Below are positions 20,049 to 33,076 of a DNA stretch of 64,000 nucleotides, piece after piece; positions within the stretch are counted from its first letter, which is position 1; every line of letters starts with the position of its first letter. The position numbers and the translations under genes were made by a program. The notes beneath the pieces were generated by a model. The model ran no database searches and was not told the origin of the DNA. It worked only from the letters and a program-made list of their open reading frames with translations. This DNA is from Enoplolaimus lenunculus (taxonomy: Eukaryota; Nematoda; Enoplea; Enoplida; Thoracostomopsidae), in NCBI GenBank assembly GCA_030248215.1, contig JASANG010003175.1, positions 62,001 through 126,000 on the forward strand, given 5' to 3'.

Positions 20049-23000
20049 TCAACTTGAATCAACCTTCAAATATTTCATTTCCACAAGTTCCAGCACGGTA
20101 TTCCAGTCTTCAACATACATCAACGCTGTATCTTCGTTCATTCGATAATGTGTACCACAAAATTCTTCAAAGTACCGGCCGACTTCTGGATGATTGACAA
20201 CATTTGGATCATCAGCAAAATCAAGATTGTCTACAGAAAATGTAAAAACAAATTACAGCAGTCCTTCAATATAAAATACCGTTATATAATTTCGGACACT
20301 TTTACCCCCCCCATAAACAGTGTCGCCGAACACATCTTGCCTGTATTAATAAAACTGGCCTAGGCTCCGGTCAGGGGTAGACATAGGTGAGAGCCGGGCC
20401 GGAACAGAACAGCCCCTCCCCATACCCCATTTGGAGCTCACCACAAAGAGGGGCCCCACCGTAACAAGACATTGAACAAAAAATTTGAAAAGCATTTTGG
20501 TCATCGGAAGAGGCCCCATCCCGGAATTTTTTGGGGTACCCCAGCCTGCTGCAGCACTGGGCTAAAGTTTAGCGTAAACCTAACTTAGGTTTTGGAAATT
20601 AATAAACAGTATTGCAAGAAACTTTAGTAAAAACACTGTTATGGGGAAAGCAAACCGTTTGCAAAAAACAATAAGAACAAACAGTATTCAACCATCGGTC
20701 AAGATGCATGCGTATACACAAGTATAGGCGAATAAAATATTCATTGTGTGAATTTATTAATATATAATATTTAGTCCAAACTTTGACATAAAATCGTGCA
20801 AAAAGTGCAAGAAATAGTATTACAATGCTTTTCAAAATAATTATCGCCCAGCATATATTCGCGACACTTAGGTGAACCGAACTGAATCACAAGCATTTAT
20901 TTTCATATTCATAGTGAGATATTCTCTACCTAAAAACGAAACTGCTCGCATGTGCTAACAAAATACTTCATTCATTGAGCTCAATAAAAACTGACATCTT
21001 GCGTTCGCGACGTTACAAAATATGTACTCAGTTGCGTTCAGGGTGTAAACGGTACTTCAATTCAAATCGAGCTTCGATCCCGATTGCACAATTAAATCAG
21101 AATCTAAATTTCGAAACTTTGAATTAAACCTAAACTCCTGTATGTTTGCGTTCAATATCATTAGAGTTGCACGAGTTTAGGCGAAATGCTAAGTTTAAAA
21201 ATTCCGATTCCGATTTAGTTGTACAATCTGAATCAGAATTTTCCGTTTTGAGCGAGGCCTAAATTCATGCAGCCGTAATGAAATAAACACAATCTGTGCT
21301 TATGCAGTCACGGAAAGAAAATCGCGACTGCGTCCGCGGTCGCGGCTCTGCAGTCGCGTTTGATTTTTTTGCTCGCGACCAGACGCGGCTAAACACGCCA
21401 TTGCAGTCGTGTTTCAAATCGCGGTTGTAATCACGTATACAAGCGATTGAAAATTTAATATTAAGCAATTGCGGCCGTAGTCACGGTTACGGTGGCAGTA
21501 ATTGCGATCATTTCAAACTGCGTCTAAGAAACGAGCAATCACGATCACAGCCGCGGTTTCGAACGCTATCACTATTGCAACTAACTCTTTCTGAGACAAT
21601 AGCACCAATTTCGAATCCATTTTACCAATTGCGTTTGTGGTTTACATCAGCGCTACGCGGTACACATTCTTACTCCGATGTAATTCAGTTCCGGGTTGCA
21701 TTCTGCTATTACCTTCCGCAGCGTATCTATCAGATCCGTCTTCAACAAGAACATGGTAAAATGGTTGCTGAGCACCGCGTTCCAGTTTGTATACTTGCAT
21801 TTGCTGTTGCCATTGCCGTGACAAGCTACACACTGCATCCCAACCGCGGATAACACACTTATAATTGTACCTAAAAACGTATAGTACTCCTCCACAAGTG
21901 ATAATATCCCTACGTTAAAAATCTCGCTATGGCTTTCGCAGTAAGGTGTCACAAGTTGCATCAAAAATGAAATACAACCATTTCATCACAACTGGCCACG
22001 CCTAAGCTGTCAGCTGCAATAGAAGGGTAAATATTTCACTAGAAAAATATTCAAAATCGCACAGCAATATGAGTCCGCAGGCCTACTTGCTTGTAAAACT
22101 ATTCCGTCACAGAGTTGTGCAATAATAATTGTTGCCATCACTTAATCTTTTGCAGTTTTATACAAAACATTGTTTACTTCCGATGATGCATAACAAGCCC
22201 AGTCGCATATTTGACTCCGCTATTTTCTCCAGATCGTAACTTCGGTTCAATTTTCTAAAAATAATTCCAATATATGTAACTTCAGCGCAAACAAACTCGG
22301 TAACATTTTTCGATAATATTATTACAAATCCATAAGTGGCACAAGATAACAACAGATTATCGTGAATGGTTCGCTACTAACGTAGACAGAGTGGAGGTCA
22401 GGTGGAGATCAGCCCTTACTCCCACAAAACTTTTGGCTGTTCTAGAAATGTTTCAGGCGCCCTTGATGCTGCCCTGGCAATATGACATATATACATAAAC
22501 ATTATGAACCCGTATATTTATTTGTTTTATTAGCACAAATTAAACTAAACCTGATCGGTTCTCAACCATTGATTTTCTAGCTGTAACTTTTTCTGCGCCA
22601 TATGAATCAATTCATCGCAACCGTGAAAGTTTCTCAGACTTTGTAGCAATTCGATAGCCTGGAATCAAAATTACGGGTATAAGCCAAGCAATAGAAATCT
22701 TACAACGATCACAATCAGAAGCGCGATTTGAAACGCGTCCGCAATAGCATTTGATTCTGTCCGTGACTAATATACAATCAAAAAATTTAATATAAAATAA
22801 AAGTTCGAAATAACTGCACAGTAAAATAAAATAATATGAAACATTAACTTTATCTTGAAACCAATGGAACATATTCCCACAACTAACCTTTTCCAAATTG
22901 ATTCCCATATGAATATACGAACGGCCAAGTGAAAACTTTAACATTTTAAACGAATTTTCGTCAGTCGCCAAACAATTCATCATGTGCAGCAGCAATTCGC

Positions 23001-26000
23001 GTGCTGCACAAACATATTCAATATCTGTTGCACGCAATCGTTCTTCAACCTAAAACCAAATCAAAACACACAAGCTCAATTGGCAATAGGGCACGAAAAA
23101 TCACTACATACACACGTTTAATACTTATGCTATGACGAATCCCAAAACCATAATTTACATGCAAGTCAAAAATAATGTAACTTAAAAGCGCACATAACTA
23201 AAATTGCTGCTAACTTGTATACATAGGAAATTATGTAACTCAAGAAGTAATTAAGAATTCTTTAAAACAAACTAAAACTGATTCAGAATATGGTACGACC
23301 GACAACCATTTACAGTCACGGACAGACTTTATTATATACATAAGTGCGCATATGTGCGATTGAACGTGTGTTCAACTTTTTATAATCGCGTTCCTATTTT
23401 GTTTGCTCGTGACTAATCGCGAATAGAGATCGCGTATAGAGACGCGATTGCAGTCGCTGCGCAAGTCGCGGTTGAAACCACTTACACGCGATTAAAATTA
23501 AACACCTATTAGTAGCAATCAGAGCTGCAGTCGAGTCGCCACTCAGATTCAACCAGCCGCGACAAGTTCAAATTTTATTTGCGGGACATAGCTTCCAAAA
23601 ACCAGCAATCGCAAACAGATGCGCAGCCCGGAACACGATTGGGACTGCACTTAATTCTGCCCGAGACTGTGTACGCTTGTAAGACGGTCAATTTATCACT
23701 GTCACTTACCGAAGACACATTGCTTATCATGCGATACCAAATGTCGGATTTAGTTGCGGGCTGCAACGCTGATGTCTCACGAACTATACGATGTCCCAAA
23801 ATAGATTCAATGGTACACCATACACCCGTTTCATTCATAATTTTGCATGCGTTAAATACATCAATATATGTGTATTGATTGCCAGAATATCCTGCAGGAT
23901 CGGTATCATGTATGCCCGGATATTCAGTAAACCGGATAAACACATGCGATGGTGTCCGTGTCATTTCCACTGGAACTCCAAGCAGTTCAGCTAACGTTTT
24001 ATACACAACGCACAGTGTAATTGGTATACCCGTTCTTGTGTCTAGCACTCGATTAAGATAAGAATTTTCAACATTAAAATAGTCTGTCATATTTCCACGA
24101 AACACATTATCTAGATTGCTCGGACAAACCAACTCTGTGTTCAACGCGACCAATACTGCTTTTTGTTCAGCAGGAGTCATACTCACGTTATTGCGTGGAC
24201 TAAAGTTACTACAGCCACCGTAAACGTTAATTTCACTTAGCTCTGATGACAACGCTAATACTACTGGATGAGTCACATCTGTCGATTTCAAACGTTGAAA
24301 GACTCGAAAAGCAATCTGTTTGAGTTGTATCAAAATTTCGTCCCAATAAATGTGCAACTCAGGTTGTAGCCATTGAGCAATAAGCAACGCACCTTCAGCG
24401 ACACTCAATTCAGACAACGATGTAATGCGTTGTAGAATGATTTTGTTCACACAACTCACTGCTTTGTGCGCGTAATAGCGTTGTGTAAGGTTTTTGTGTC
24501 TGCAATAAAACAATAATGTTACTTATTTAAATACTATCATAATAATATAAGCATTTTTTATCTCAGCGATAAATCTACATTATTGAAGCTAAAACTCTTA
24601 CTTTTGTGCTTTTATGCATAAACAATAGAAAAATAATGCAAAATTAATGGTAATTTGTTTTTAACCGATATACAAATTATTTCAGAGATCAAAGTGGCAC
24701 CCCGTATATGGGACCCAACGGCAATTTTCGTCTCCGATTTGCCCGAAACGCGCAATGTAGTATTTAGAAACAAAGCTAACGGGAACAGAAATATAGCAAA
24801 ATAATTTTGTACATTTTCCAGTAACAAATTTTCCGGAAATGTTCGCAAGGGCAATCATAGGTCATCGACTTTGATATTTCGGATCTTACATCAACACTTT
24901 GGCTTTGTAATCAGTATAAAGTACATCACTTACTTATCACAATGACCAATGATATCTCTGAGTTCACTGCGTACAAACTCAAGCTTATAGTCATTTAACG
25001 AAGATAAAGTAGTCAACGGTTGAAATAGACGATCCGACAAGAAATTCGGCGACTCTTTTTGCGCGTGTTGAAAGCAAAATAACCGCGACACATTTCTTAG
25101 CGTTTCATCAACAATGGAGCGAGTTTTGTAGCGTTGTTGATATACGAGGCACCAGTCTATACAACGGTCGACACCGCGAAAACCACGAAAATCGTGTGGA
25201 TATCTTAAATGATGATAAAAATAATATCAAACAATACTCGACCTACATCACAGTTTATTTCATATTATAGTAAGCCTCGTTTACGGCTGATATGCAACAA
25301 ATATTAGCAGCACAAGATCAGTTTGTTGCTATAGAATATAACTTTAAGAAAGACGCTCTGGTTAGAAATTTTAATCACTGATATTATAAACAGCGCATAA
25401 TGCTATGCGGCGAGAGCATGCAACTGGATTTATCCTGCGCAGGTACGGATGTAAAATGAAGAATCAGTAAAAATTCAATATGCGATTGATGTTACCCAAA
25501 AGTGGGGGTGAGGTATGTGTAAAACACAAGGCGAGATGGTACATTTTGCATTATGTTCAGTTAGTTCGTATAATCACAAACTCTTGTTTAGACTCAACCA
25601 ACGACTTTTGCTTAACTGTTATGTGGAGAAGACTACTTACCGTTTAACAGCACCGGTTATCAGTTGTGCCAACAGGTTTCAAGCTAAACTTGTTTTAATT
25701 TCAGCCAGTAGACACGGTTCAAGAAATTACCCTTAAAATCAACATTATTTAAGGTTTCTAAAAATACAAAACTAGAACTAACAAATAATTAAAACTATTG
25801 ACGAATGTACACTATTATTACCCAATTTAATCTAAACTAACATTGGCTAAAACTTTACCTTTTTGCGAATTTTTTCCTCCAAATATCTGGCTTCAGCGAC
25901 AACTGGTGACAGTACGAATTGATCTGGCCAAAATTTAAAACATCACGCGCAGATAAACAATCGAACTCAAGGACGAAACACACCAGTTCTTTTGGTAGAC

Positions 26001-26013
26001 ACTGAAAGCTCAT
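20049..26013 (-). CDS. F-box only protein 21-like (FBXO21) (8 exons, complete)
   Basis: Predicted SCF ubiquitin-ligase adaptor. Exons (descending): 26013-25859, 25203-24934, 24499-23710, 23049-22888, 22658-22551, 22254-22178, 21870-21713, 20230-20049. All are GT-AG and in phase; the product is 633 residues against ~628 for the human protein. Seen: an N-terminal F-box (LPKELVCFVLEF...ARDVLNFGQIN, DIWRKKFAKRYP); residues ~150-400 a SirB1/transglutaminase-like domain (SVAEGALLIAQWLQPEL, LDTRTGIPITLCVVYKTLA, LGVPVEMTRTPSHVFIRF, DPAG.....YIDVFN); a helical linker; and residues ~505-620 a YccV/HspQ-like (hemimethylated-DNA-binding type) domain (KYATGLVMHHRKYNYKCVIRGWD, QPFYHVLVEDGSDRYAAEDN, HPEVGRYFEEFCGTHY). 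Classical transglutaminase catalysis is not expected of this subfamily. In mammals FBXO21 targets EID1 and modifies ASK1; substrates here are unknown. A good acceptor 19 bases before the ATG hints at trans-splicing. Several introns carry palindromic family J repeats. Confidence 0.95.
21290..21560. repeat. Family J palindromic repeat in FBXO21-like intron 7
   Basis: CGCGACTGCGTCCGCGGTCG, TGCAGTCGCGTTTGATTTTT, GATCACAGCCGCGG and similar, in opposing orientations. Confidence 0.55.
23390..23665. repeat. Family J palindromic repeat beside FBXO21-like exon 3 donor
   Basis: GACGCGATTGCAGTCGCTGC, AAGTCGCGGTTGAAACC, CCAGCAATCGCAAACAGATG and GGAACACGATTGGGACTGC. Ends ~45 bases from the splice donor of the largest exon. 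Confidence 0.55.
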
Positions 26014-26032
26014 TGCGCTTGTCGTTCAGTGA

Positions 26033-26044
26033 CTGAAAAAATGT
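26033..26044 (-). promoter_or_regulatory. Candidate trans-splice (SL) acceptor of the FBXO21-like gene
   Basis: On the minus strand the sequence ATTTTTTCAG ends 19 bases before the start ATG (26013), with no ATG between. Nematode spliced-leader acceptors typically look like this and lie this close to the start. A conventional 5' UTR intron would look the same. Confidence 0.4.
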
Positions 26045-26344
26045 AGTTAATTATTTAAATTTGGTACAAATATTGTCAAAGTACGAAATTAGTTCGAAAG
26101 TTATCATATTTAGTGTTTCGGTATAGTAAAAAAAGCCGCTTTAAGCAGTATATCATGATCCAATATGAATAAGTTCGTTTGAAGTTGCCGCTTCCTGCTT
26201 AATATATGTTACGTTTATCACATATACACTGTTAAGAATATAATTTGATACACTTAAAATAAGATTATTTACGATTCGTTTCAAGAAAACCAACCAAATT
26301 TATGATTTCGCAGTTATAGGAAAACAAACAATATACTTGTTATC

Positions 26345-26872
26345 AGCAACCTGAGGTGAAAAAACCGGAAGTCAATAAATGTTCCGGTAGCCGGAGGCGA
26401 ATCAAAATTTTGTTATGAATTAATGTTTAAATAGAATTCAGTTTCGGTGGTGAAATTTTGGGCCAATTAGGGATACGGATTCCTATTGATTAGGACTCAA
26501 AATAAGAACCCCCTCTTATTACCCCTCTCCCTTTTATTCGGGTCAATACAGTAAGCCTACTTTTACACACCCACCAGAAACCGGAACGGCCCTAAAAGTA
26601 ATATGGTCCAAATTTTGTATAGTTTAACAACATTTGTTTGGTGCGTTTCGGTTTAACTTTTGGCACAGTGTTGAGGAAATATTCCCGTATTTCGTAAAAT
26701 AATAAGCGTAAAACCGAAAGATTTAACATCATCCTACCGATATTTGGTAAAATTAGCAAATTAAATATAATTTTACAATTTTACCTACACCTAATTTCAT
26801 CTCACCTATGGCTCGGTCTCATTTTGTCGACCTCCGGCTCTGGCATTTTTGACCTCTGGTTACACCTCGCAT
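26345..26872. mobile_element. Family G element interrupted by a family F end
   Basis: GGTGAAAAAACCGGAAGTCA...GTAGCCGGAGGCGAATC on the left and CACCTATGGCTCGGTCTC...GACCTCCGGCTCTGGC on the right flank unrelated sequence that includes CCTCTTATTACCCC and TTTATTCGGGTCAATACAGT, the end of a family-F element. Nested insertion inferred. Confidence 0.5.
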
Positions 26873-27401
26873 AGGGGTCTAGCATCTTCCCAGTTCATGA
26901 ACCAACGAATATTTTGTGACAGTTGCAACGGCAAGCCATACTAAAACGTAGTTTCTTGCTAAACGCACAGCAAGGAATAAATTTTCAAATTATGTCAAGT
27001 TTTCGACTCGCTTCGCTCGGGAATTTTCCACAATTCAACCTTTTAACTGGCGGTCACCTAAACCCTTCACAATGCAAAATCCTGGTTACGCGTTCGGCAC
27101 AGTTCCTCATCGAGTTTGCAACATTCATTGCGTGAAGATGGATTGAATTTTACGTAACAGACACATATTTCGATAAGGATTGAAATACGTTTACTGTCCA
27201 ACCATTACATTTTGGTTTCATCAGGAAGGCAACCGATGTGTAAACCAAATTAAAGAAAGGAAGCGATGTTGAATTAGATTTTTGCTATGCATTGTCAAAT
27301 TTTTGATTTTGAAAGCCTACGTGTCTCACCAGTTAAATTTTTCCAAATTGCTCTGACATATACTAACTGAAAAGTACAACTTTGGTCAATGCTACTTTGG
27401 C

Positions 27402-27573
27402 CAACGTAAAGAACAGGGGCGGAACAGTAATGTAAGCATATTCCTTAGCCTAAGCGTAATAATAGGCCTATACCTAGGCCTAAACCTAAGCCACGCAAAA
27501 AAATTAGTCTAAAACTTAAGCTTACTCTTTTCTAGTCCCATAGAAAAAGGTTGCGCCCCCGATCTTTACATGG
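27402..27573 (+). mobile_element. Family A TTAGGC element
   Basis: TTGGCCAACGTAAAGAACAG left, GCGCCCCCGATCTTTACATG right; CCTAAGCGTAATAATAGGCC and CTAGGCCTAAACCTAAGCC core. Confidence 0.85.
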
Positions 27574-29153
27574 GCCGCTACTTTTAAGGCCGCAACTCAA
27601 CCGCAGCCTAAAATATTTATAAAAAAGGAAAAGTGACAACACCGAATCATGCATAAATTCTTGGCTAAAATTCTGCCTGAACTCAAGGACGATTTTTGGC
27701 GGAGGCGAGACAGACCTCTGGTTGTACTATGGCTTTTATATGTAGTATCGCATAATGGAACTTGTTGATTCCAAGTTGTGAATAAAAACTAACAAATTCA
27801 AAGTTTATTGGTAACTATCTATTGAATGAATGCATATCGTAGCACTAAAAAATGATACAAAACATAAAATTGAAGCACCGCTCGCAATCGTATCTTTCTG
27901 CGTTCAAGCTAAAAATTGCTATGTTTCCTAACACATCTAAAAGTTCCGAGATCACATATACATTTCCAATCTACTCGACCAGTTCGTTAAATATTCAAAA
28001 CAAACTACTAAAATTCTTATTTCGTATATTACCTGCTAGCATAACTTTTGCGTTTGAAAACAATTTATAACTAAAAAACGCCAAATTCTAATTACAAAAC
28101 AAAAAATTAATTAGCAAATGATTGCTGATACAGAAGATTTTTGTAATTTTCGACAAACTTTTCATAACTTCGAGTACACCTAATTGCCCTGATTCCACTA
28201 AGGGATTGCGTTACAACTAAAACATAACGGCGGCGAAATAAACAGCGTTACCAGTAATATATAATACAAATAATTCGCAACGTACACCAGGAACTAAAAT
28301 GTATAAAGCTAAAATCACAGAGAAACATAATACATTACGTCCAAAGTAAGTAACAGCCGTAAAGTTTCGTTGCATTTAACAAAGAAATAAAATAAACAAA
28401 AAGTATTAGCAGATTGTGCAGGTCTACCGCACAAAACTTACTACTACAAATAAAACTTTCTTTTACCAAATGAAAACAGCCACGATTTTAAAATACCAGT
28501 CAGTACTGAATTTTGCTTTCAGGAGTGGGCACGCTTACAGGCTACACTTATAGAACTTGGAAAAAACTGTTCATGAGCAAACCGAGATAAAAGCCAATCG
28601 TGTTTTTTCACCATGTATGAATTCCATCTCAAGATGAAATGTTGTTTTATACCTTTACGTCCAGTCCGTTAAAGATAATATTTCCGTGAAGATCACATCC
28701 AACAAGCACCCGACTTGTCCCTTATACTCACGTATTAACCACGGCCCCAAACAGGTAACTGGGGTTGAACACTCAGCATTATTTCACCAATTTTTCATAG
28801 TTATGTCTATAAAATAAGAAATTTGCAGCTGCATTAGGTTACTAACATTTTGTCTGCAGGGCGCAACTGCACCCCCAACCCAGTATTCTGGTAGCGCCCA
28901 TGGCAACAGCTAAAATACATTACATGAATAAAATTTTTTGATTTTTCCTTAGTAAAGTTTTTCTCCTTCAACATGCATATGCCAGCAAGATTTCCGAAAT
29001 TGCACTGCAGCACACTTTGAGGTAATAAAAATAGTAACTAAAAGGTATTTGTGTTCTACCTACGTGGGCCACACCACTTCGCACGAGCAGCGAAAAGCAA
29101 GCACGAGAAGCAGGAGAAGGCAGGGTACTAACATTAAAGCACATTGTGGATTC

Positions 29154-32083
29154 CTATGTCCAACCACGATAACCATCGCTATATTGCGACTGCGAATGAC
29201 GTAGTCTACTACCCATACGACACGCTGCGTACATTGCTGAACCAGCCGCAAATGCGGCACCCAATGACCCAGTTGCAACACCGCACAAAATACCCGTGCA
29301 AACCGATGTGAATGTAGTTGCCTGGAAATTAAATAAAAAATTAACTTAAAACTTAAACCCGCAGTAAGACTGCATTTAGTTTTACACATCTTGATTTTTG
29401 ACACACCGGTGTCTTATGTTCAAATTCATGCAGTTGCGAAATTTGTAGTTCCGATCCGGTATACATTTGCTGTTTCGATTCCGGTAATTTTCTGTTCCGA
29501 TTCAGTTTCCGATATAAATCACGGCAGGGATGGGAGTCTCGGTCTCGGCAAGTCTCAGTATTTGGCAGGTCTAGATCTCAGCCTCGCTTTTTTGAGCCTC
29601 GGTGGTTTGGAACTGAGAACAAAAGTCGAGGATTCAGCAAATGTACGCTGTATTGCTGCAGTAAGTGATGGCTTATGAATAAAATTTTTCTGCGAAATTA
29701 TGGAATCCCATAGTTACGCAATAATTACGAGCAGATGTTCGGAAAAATACTAAAATATGAAAAATACAAAAACTATAAAAACACAAAAAAAAACTACGAA
29801 AAAACCATTAGAAATAGTTTATTTTGAAAATTTAATTTTTTTCGGTGATGATCAAAAATTGACCTAGACCGAGACTTTTCTTGGCCGGTCTCAGTAGTCA
29901 TGTCTCGGTCGTGGTTTTTAACCGAGACCGCCCATCCATGTAAATTAGTTAGGTTGGGCGCCCTATAATTGACATACTTAATTAACCATATTTGCATCTC
30001 AGATCATATTTGAAAATTAATTTGCGTATGCAATTTAATTTTTAGCATAGTCTTAGTAAACAGATCAGTAATTTCTTGAACAGCACTACTTGAAAGGTAC
30101 AAGCGTAAAGTAAGCCTTAATACAACATACGCAAATACGCCTTCACTACTGTATGTATATAAGGTGTATATGTTTGTCCGATACAGGCATGCTTGCGGGC
30201 AGCACGTGCGCCGGCATTCATTCGCATCCTGTAAGTTCAAAACCACTTCGTACCTGCTAACCTGCTATTCAAGATGATGTTAAAAGATCAGGTCATTGCG
30301 ACCAATCCTACCTTGACTGACAACTACATCCCCTAAAATGTTATATGGTGCACGTCAACTATCGTTTTCAAATAACTATTTTTGGCATTTCACAAAATTT
30401 ACGTTGATATATGTTGTAAACTAACTTTCGTGGTTTAAAAAGCAATCGTGGCAACTTGGAACTTGCCTGTGAGCTACTTTTTGAACCGTAGCGACACCAG
30501 CTTGTAAAATGCTCGCAATTGTTGAACAGTAAATGATATCCGCCTTTGCCGACTTCGCTGAGCGCACGCGCAGTAATTGTTTCAGGTGGATATGGTCGGA
30601 AATGTTGGTCTTTTTCGTTATTGATCCGGCAATGGCTATCGCCACATATTTCAACGATATCGTCGTTTTGAATTCGAGCAATTTCGCTACCTAATATAAG
30701 TTTTCATTAGCGTTAGATAAAGTTAGCGTACACCCACATTTCGTGGGCGGTTACTGTAACCTTAAGTTAGCAACCGCGACTGCTAGTATCAAATTTTCAA
30801 TCATATGTAAACGCGGTTACAACCCCGGTCTCAACCGTGACCGCAATAGCATCATTAGACGAGATTGGTCGCAAACGAAAAAAATCAACTGAACTTATAA
30901 AATCACGACCGCGGGTGTAACCGTCGTTACGGTACACTTAATTCTGTCAGTGAAGAATCTATAAGAGAACACAATCATTCTACGCTTAGAAATATTCCAG
31001 TTTCTATCGGGATCTGCAACACGTCGCCTTATTTTACAGTGCAGCAAACCGAATAATAAATCACTTCCAATAGCCAAATTATAATAAATCGCTCAACTAA
31101 AGGTCTGCTATAATCACTAAAACCCAAGTGTGTAGCCAGAGGGTGTTTAGAGGTCAAAGCGTCTTACTGTAATTTTTGGTTTTAGGCACTTTATCAGTTT
31201 CGTATGACAAGAAAACTCCCTGTTCGAAAGTTCTATCGAACGTAATCTCTCCTTTAGAAAATCCTGGCTACGCTCCTAATACACACCACCCAAGAAATCA
31301 GCCAACATCACTGACAAATAATTTCAACACAGATACGTTAAAGTTAGCGATAATTAACGATTGTAAACGCTGTGAAACCTACCATTTTTACTTGAACTCG
31401 CAGCAAAAAGTGCTCGCCCACTTGCGCTGGAAGTTTGAGCCGCGGTATCCGCTTGATCTGACGGTCCTGACAGGTGGCAAACATAATATTTCGACTCGAC
31501 ACATTGAATGAACACACCCCAGTGCTGAAAATAATAATGTATAATATCAATAAAGGAGGAACGTTTCGCATACGTAGTTTAAACATCGTTCCAGCTATAA
31601 TATATTGTGCCTATTACATACAAACAAAAGATAGAACAAGCTATATACTCCGCAGCGAGAGAGTGAACTGGCCTGTGCTGCATGATTTTAATATGTCGGT
31701 GAAAAAACACTGAAAAACCTTAAACTAGTAAAAAAGAAAGACATAAAATACGAATTCTGACATATCTATAAAGCCCGGCTATACAATCACCTTAAGCGGA
31801 TATATTCGCCCTCACTATACATCCTATTGGCATATGCGTTTATTGTTTCATCCTCTTGGCAATCTGCACATTTCGAACTTTAGCTGTAATACGGAACAAT
31901 ACAGGGCGTTGCTTATTTGTAGTACTCTACAGACAGTTCAAAGTTGCAGAGTACACAAACTGTATTATTCACATTTACATACGAAAGTAAACAAAAATTC
32001 AAAATTTATCACTATAATTTTAACAGACAATTCTACCGTTCACCGGATTCATCCCAAATTTACATTTATAAAACCACAGTAGC

Positions 32084-32115
<32 letters not shown>

Positions 32116-32823
32116 ACAACAACAAATCATATCAACTGCATTATGTTTGGCAAAAAGTGTAACGTCACACCTAATGAAGCTGCAGCGCACAGAAGCATGG
32201 CGATGTTCAAAGCCAGCAGGCAAAAGGACCCGGCATAATTGGCCCAACTCAGGGCCGGGCACCGCATAAAACTGCAATCATGAAAAGCAATTGTATCAGA
32301 CGAGGACACATCACGTAAGAGTGTAGGCAGGCTGCAGAAACATGGAACGCTCAGTGTGAAGGGAGGGATACTGTACCGGTGAAGTCATTTGGATAGGATT
32401 TTCCCTCCCCGACATGGTATATCTTGGATCCAAACCGTAAACGATATAAAAACCACTAACCTGAAACAATCCACGCTCAAACTCAACAAGATCACCTTCG
32501 TCAAGCAACGGAATAATCTGATCCACTGCCATCCATTCTGTGATTTTAGGGGGCGGACGTCCACTTCCATTGCACGTCGCCCTTTCCGATGGTGGGGGTA
32601 CTGATCTTGTCCGGATTGTTGTCCTATCGTTCCGATCATAAGGAGTGCTTCTATTCCGACGTCGCCTCATAGCTCGTTGAGGTACGACTTGAATTTCGTC
32701 GTCAGAATCATCACCATGAGTTAACCTTCGACTATTTTGACCACCAACACCGCTTGCCGCATCTATCATTGCGGGATAATCATCAATATCAAAACGACTG
32801 AGCATAGGAGAAATGCTACCCAT
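29154..32823 (-). CDS. LRAT-domain (NlpC/P60-like) protein, possibly EGL-26-like (4 exons, one optional mini-exon)
   Basis: Member of the lecithin:retinol acyltransferase / H-REV107 superfamily of thiol acyltransferases and phospholipases. Exons: 32823-32461, 31524-31392, 30690-30467, 29321-29154; 295 residues. N-terminal 100 residues are low complexity with a basic RAMRRRRNRS patch. The domain begins LLDEGDLVEFERGLFQ, then HWGVFIQ (His122), YYVCHLSG (His138), IVEICGDSHCRINNEKD, and the NNCEHF motif (Cys224) with TSWCRYG: the full catalytic triad set. The last exon (ATTFTSVCTGILCGVATGSL...GAAFAAGSAMYAAC) is a Gly/Ala-rich hydrophobic segment, likely membrane-associated, as in related proteins. 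Exon 3 ends CACAG|GCAAGT, a GC-AG intron. A 30-base exon at about 30985-31014 (ending ISK) is phase-compatible between exons 2 and 3. C. elegans EGL-26 is a nematode member of the superfamily; orthology is not tested. Confidence 0.9.
29528..29942. mobile_element. Inverted-repeat element with GGTCTCGG termini (family K)
   Basis: Left GGGATGGGAGTCTCGGTCTC and right AACCGAGACCGCCCATCCATG are inverted; GGTCTCAG/CCGAGAC motifs recur inside. Confidence 0.6.
30765..30945. repeat. Family J palindromic repeat in LRAT gene intron
   Basis: AGCAACCGCGACTGC, GGTCTCAACCGTGACCGC, ATCACGACCGCGGGTGTAAC in opposite orientations. Confidence 0.5.
32082..32126 (+). repeat. (CAA)n microsatellite in LRAT intron 1
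   Basis: Run of CAA triplets from 32082 with one AAA interruption near the end. Confidence 0.95.
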
Positions 32824-33076
32824 AGCTTCTTGTTAATGCCTACCGAGCTCACTTTACAAATAAGTAACCATTACGAAATTAGTGTTTACAAGTTATGTAC
32901 ACACTAGTTTGTCTATAAGATAAAAATTCAGTAAAAATCTAACCAAATCATATTCAGTAAAAATTCACCACGTCAGATTTCACCGACATTCCTGACAAAA
33001 TCTGCAACAGCAAGTTAAAATCAATACGCGAACAGATTGCTTCCGTTAGCAGAGCCTCGTATGTATGAAGGACGAG

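Larger units (their letters stand above)
26014..29153. other. Intergenic region between FBXO21-like and LRAT genes
   Basis: No gene supported. Holds a family-G element (26345-26872) carrying a family-F end (26455-26555) and a fragment of a family-B right end (CCCACCAGAAACCGGAACGGCC...AAAGTAATATGGTCC, 26568-26613), a family-A element (27402-27573), and otherwise AT-rich unique sequence. 27660-29150 shows no coding pattern on either strand. Confidence 0.5.

Noticed and set aside
29060-29404. Long minus-strand open frame of 114 codons
   Set aside because: Wrong frame. The real LRAT last exon (29154-29321) is in another frame, confirmed by phase with the NNCEHF exon and a sensible Gly/Ala-rich C-terminus.
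30180-30246. Segment after ACTTACAG on the minus strand (NECRRTCCPQ or RMNAGARAARKH) as a further LRAT exon
   Set aside because: No donor keeps the phase into the last exon, while the direct 30467 to 29321 join is phase 0 to 0 and gives a plausible protein.
32163-32275. Minus-strand segment FYAVPGPELGQLC as LRAT exon 2
   Set aside because: Phase-compatible with exon 1 but lacks the HW motif; the exon at 31392-31524 starts with HWGVF and contains the second His.
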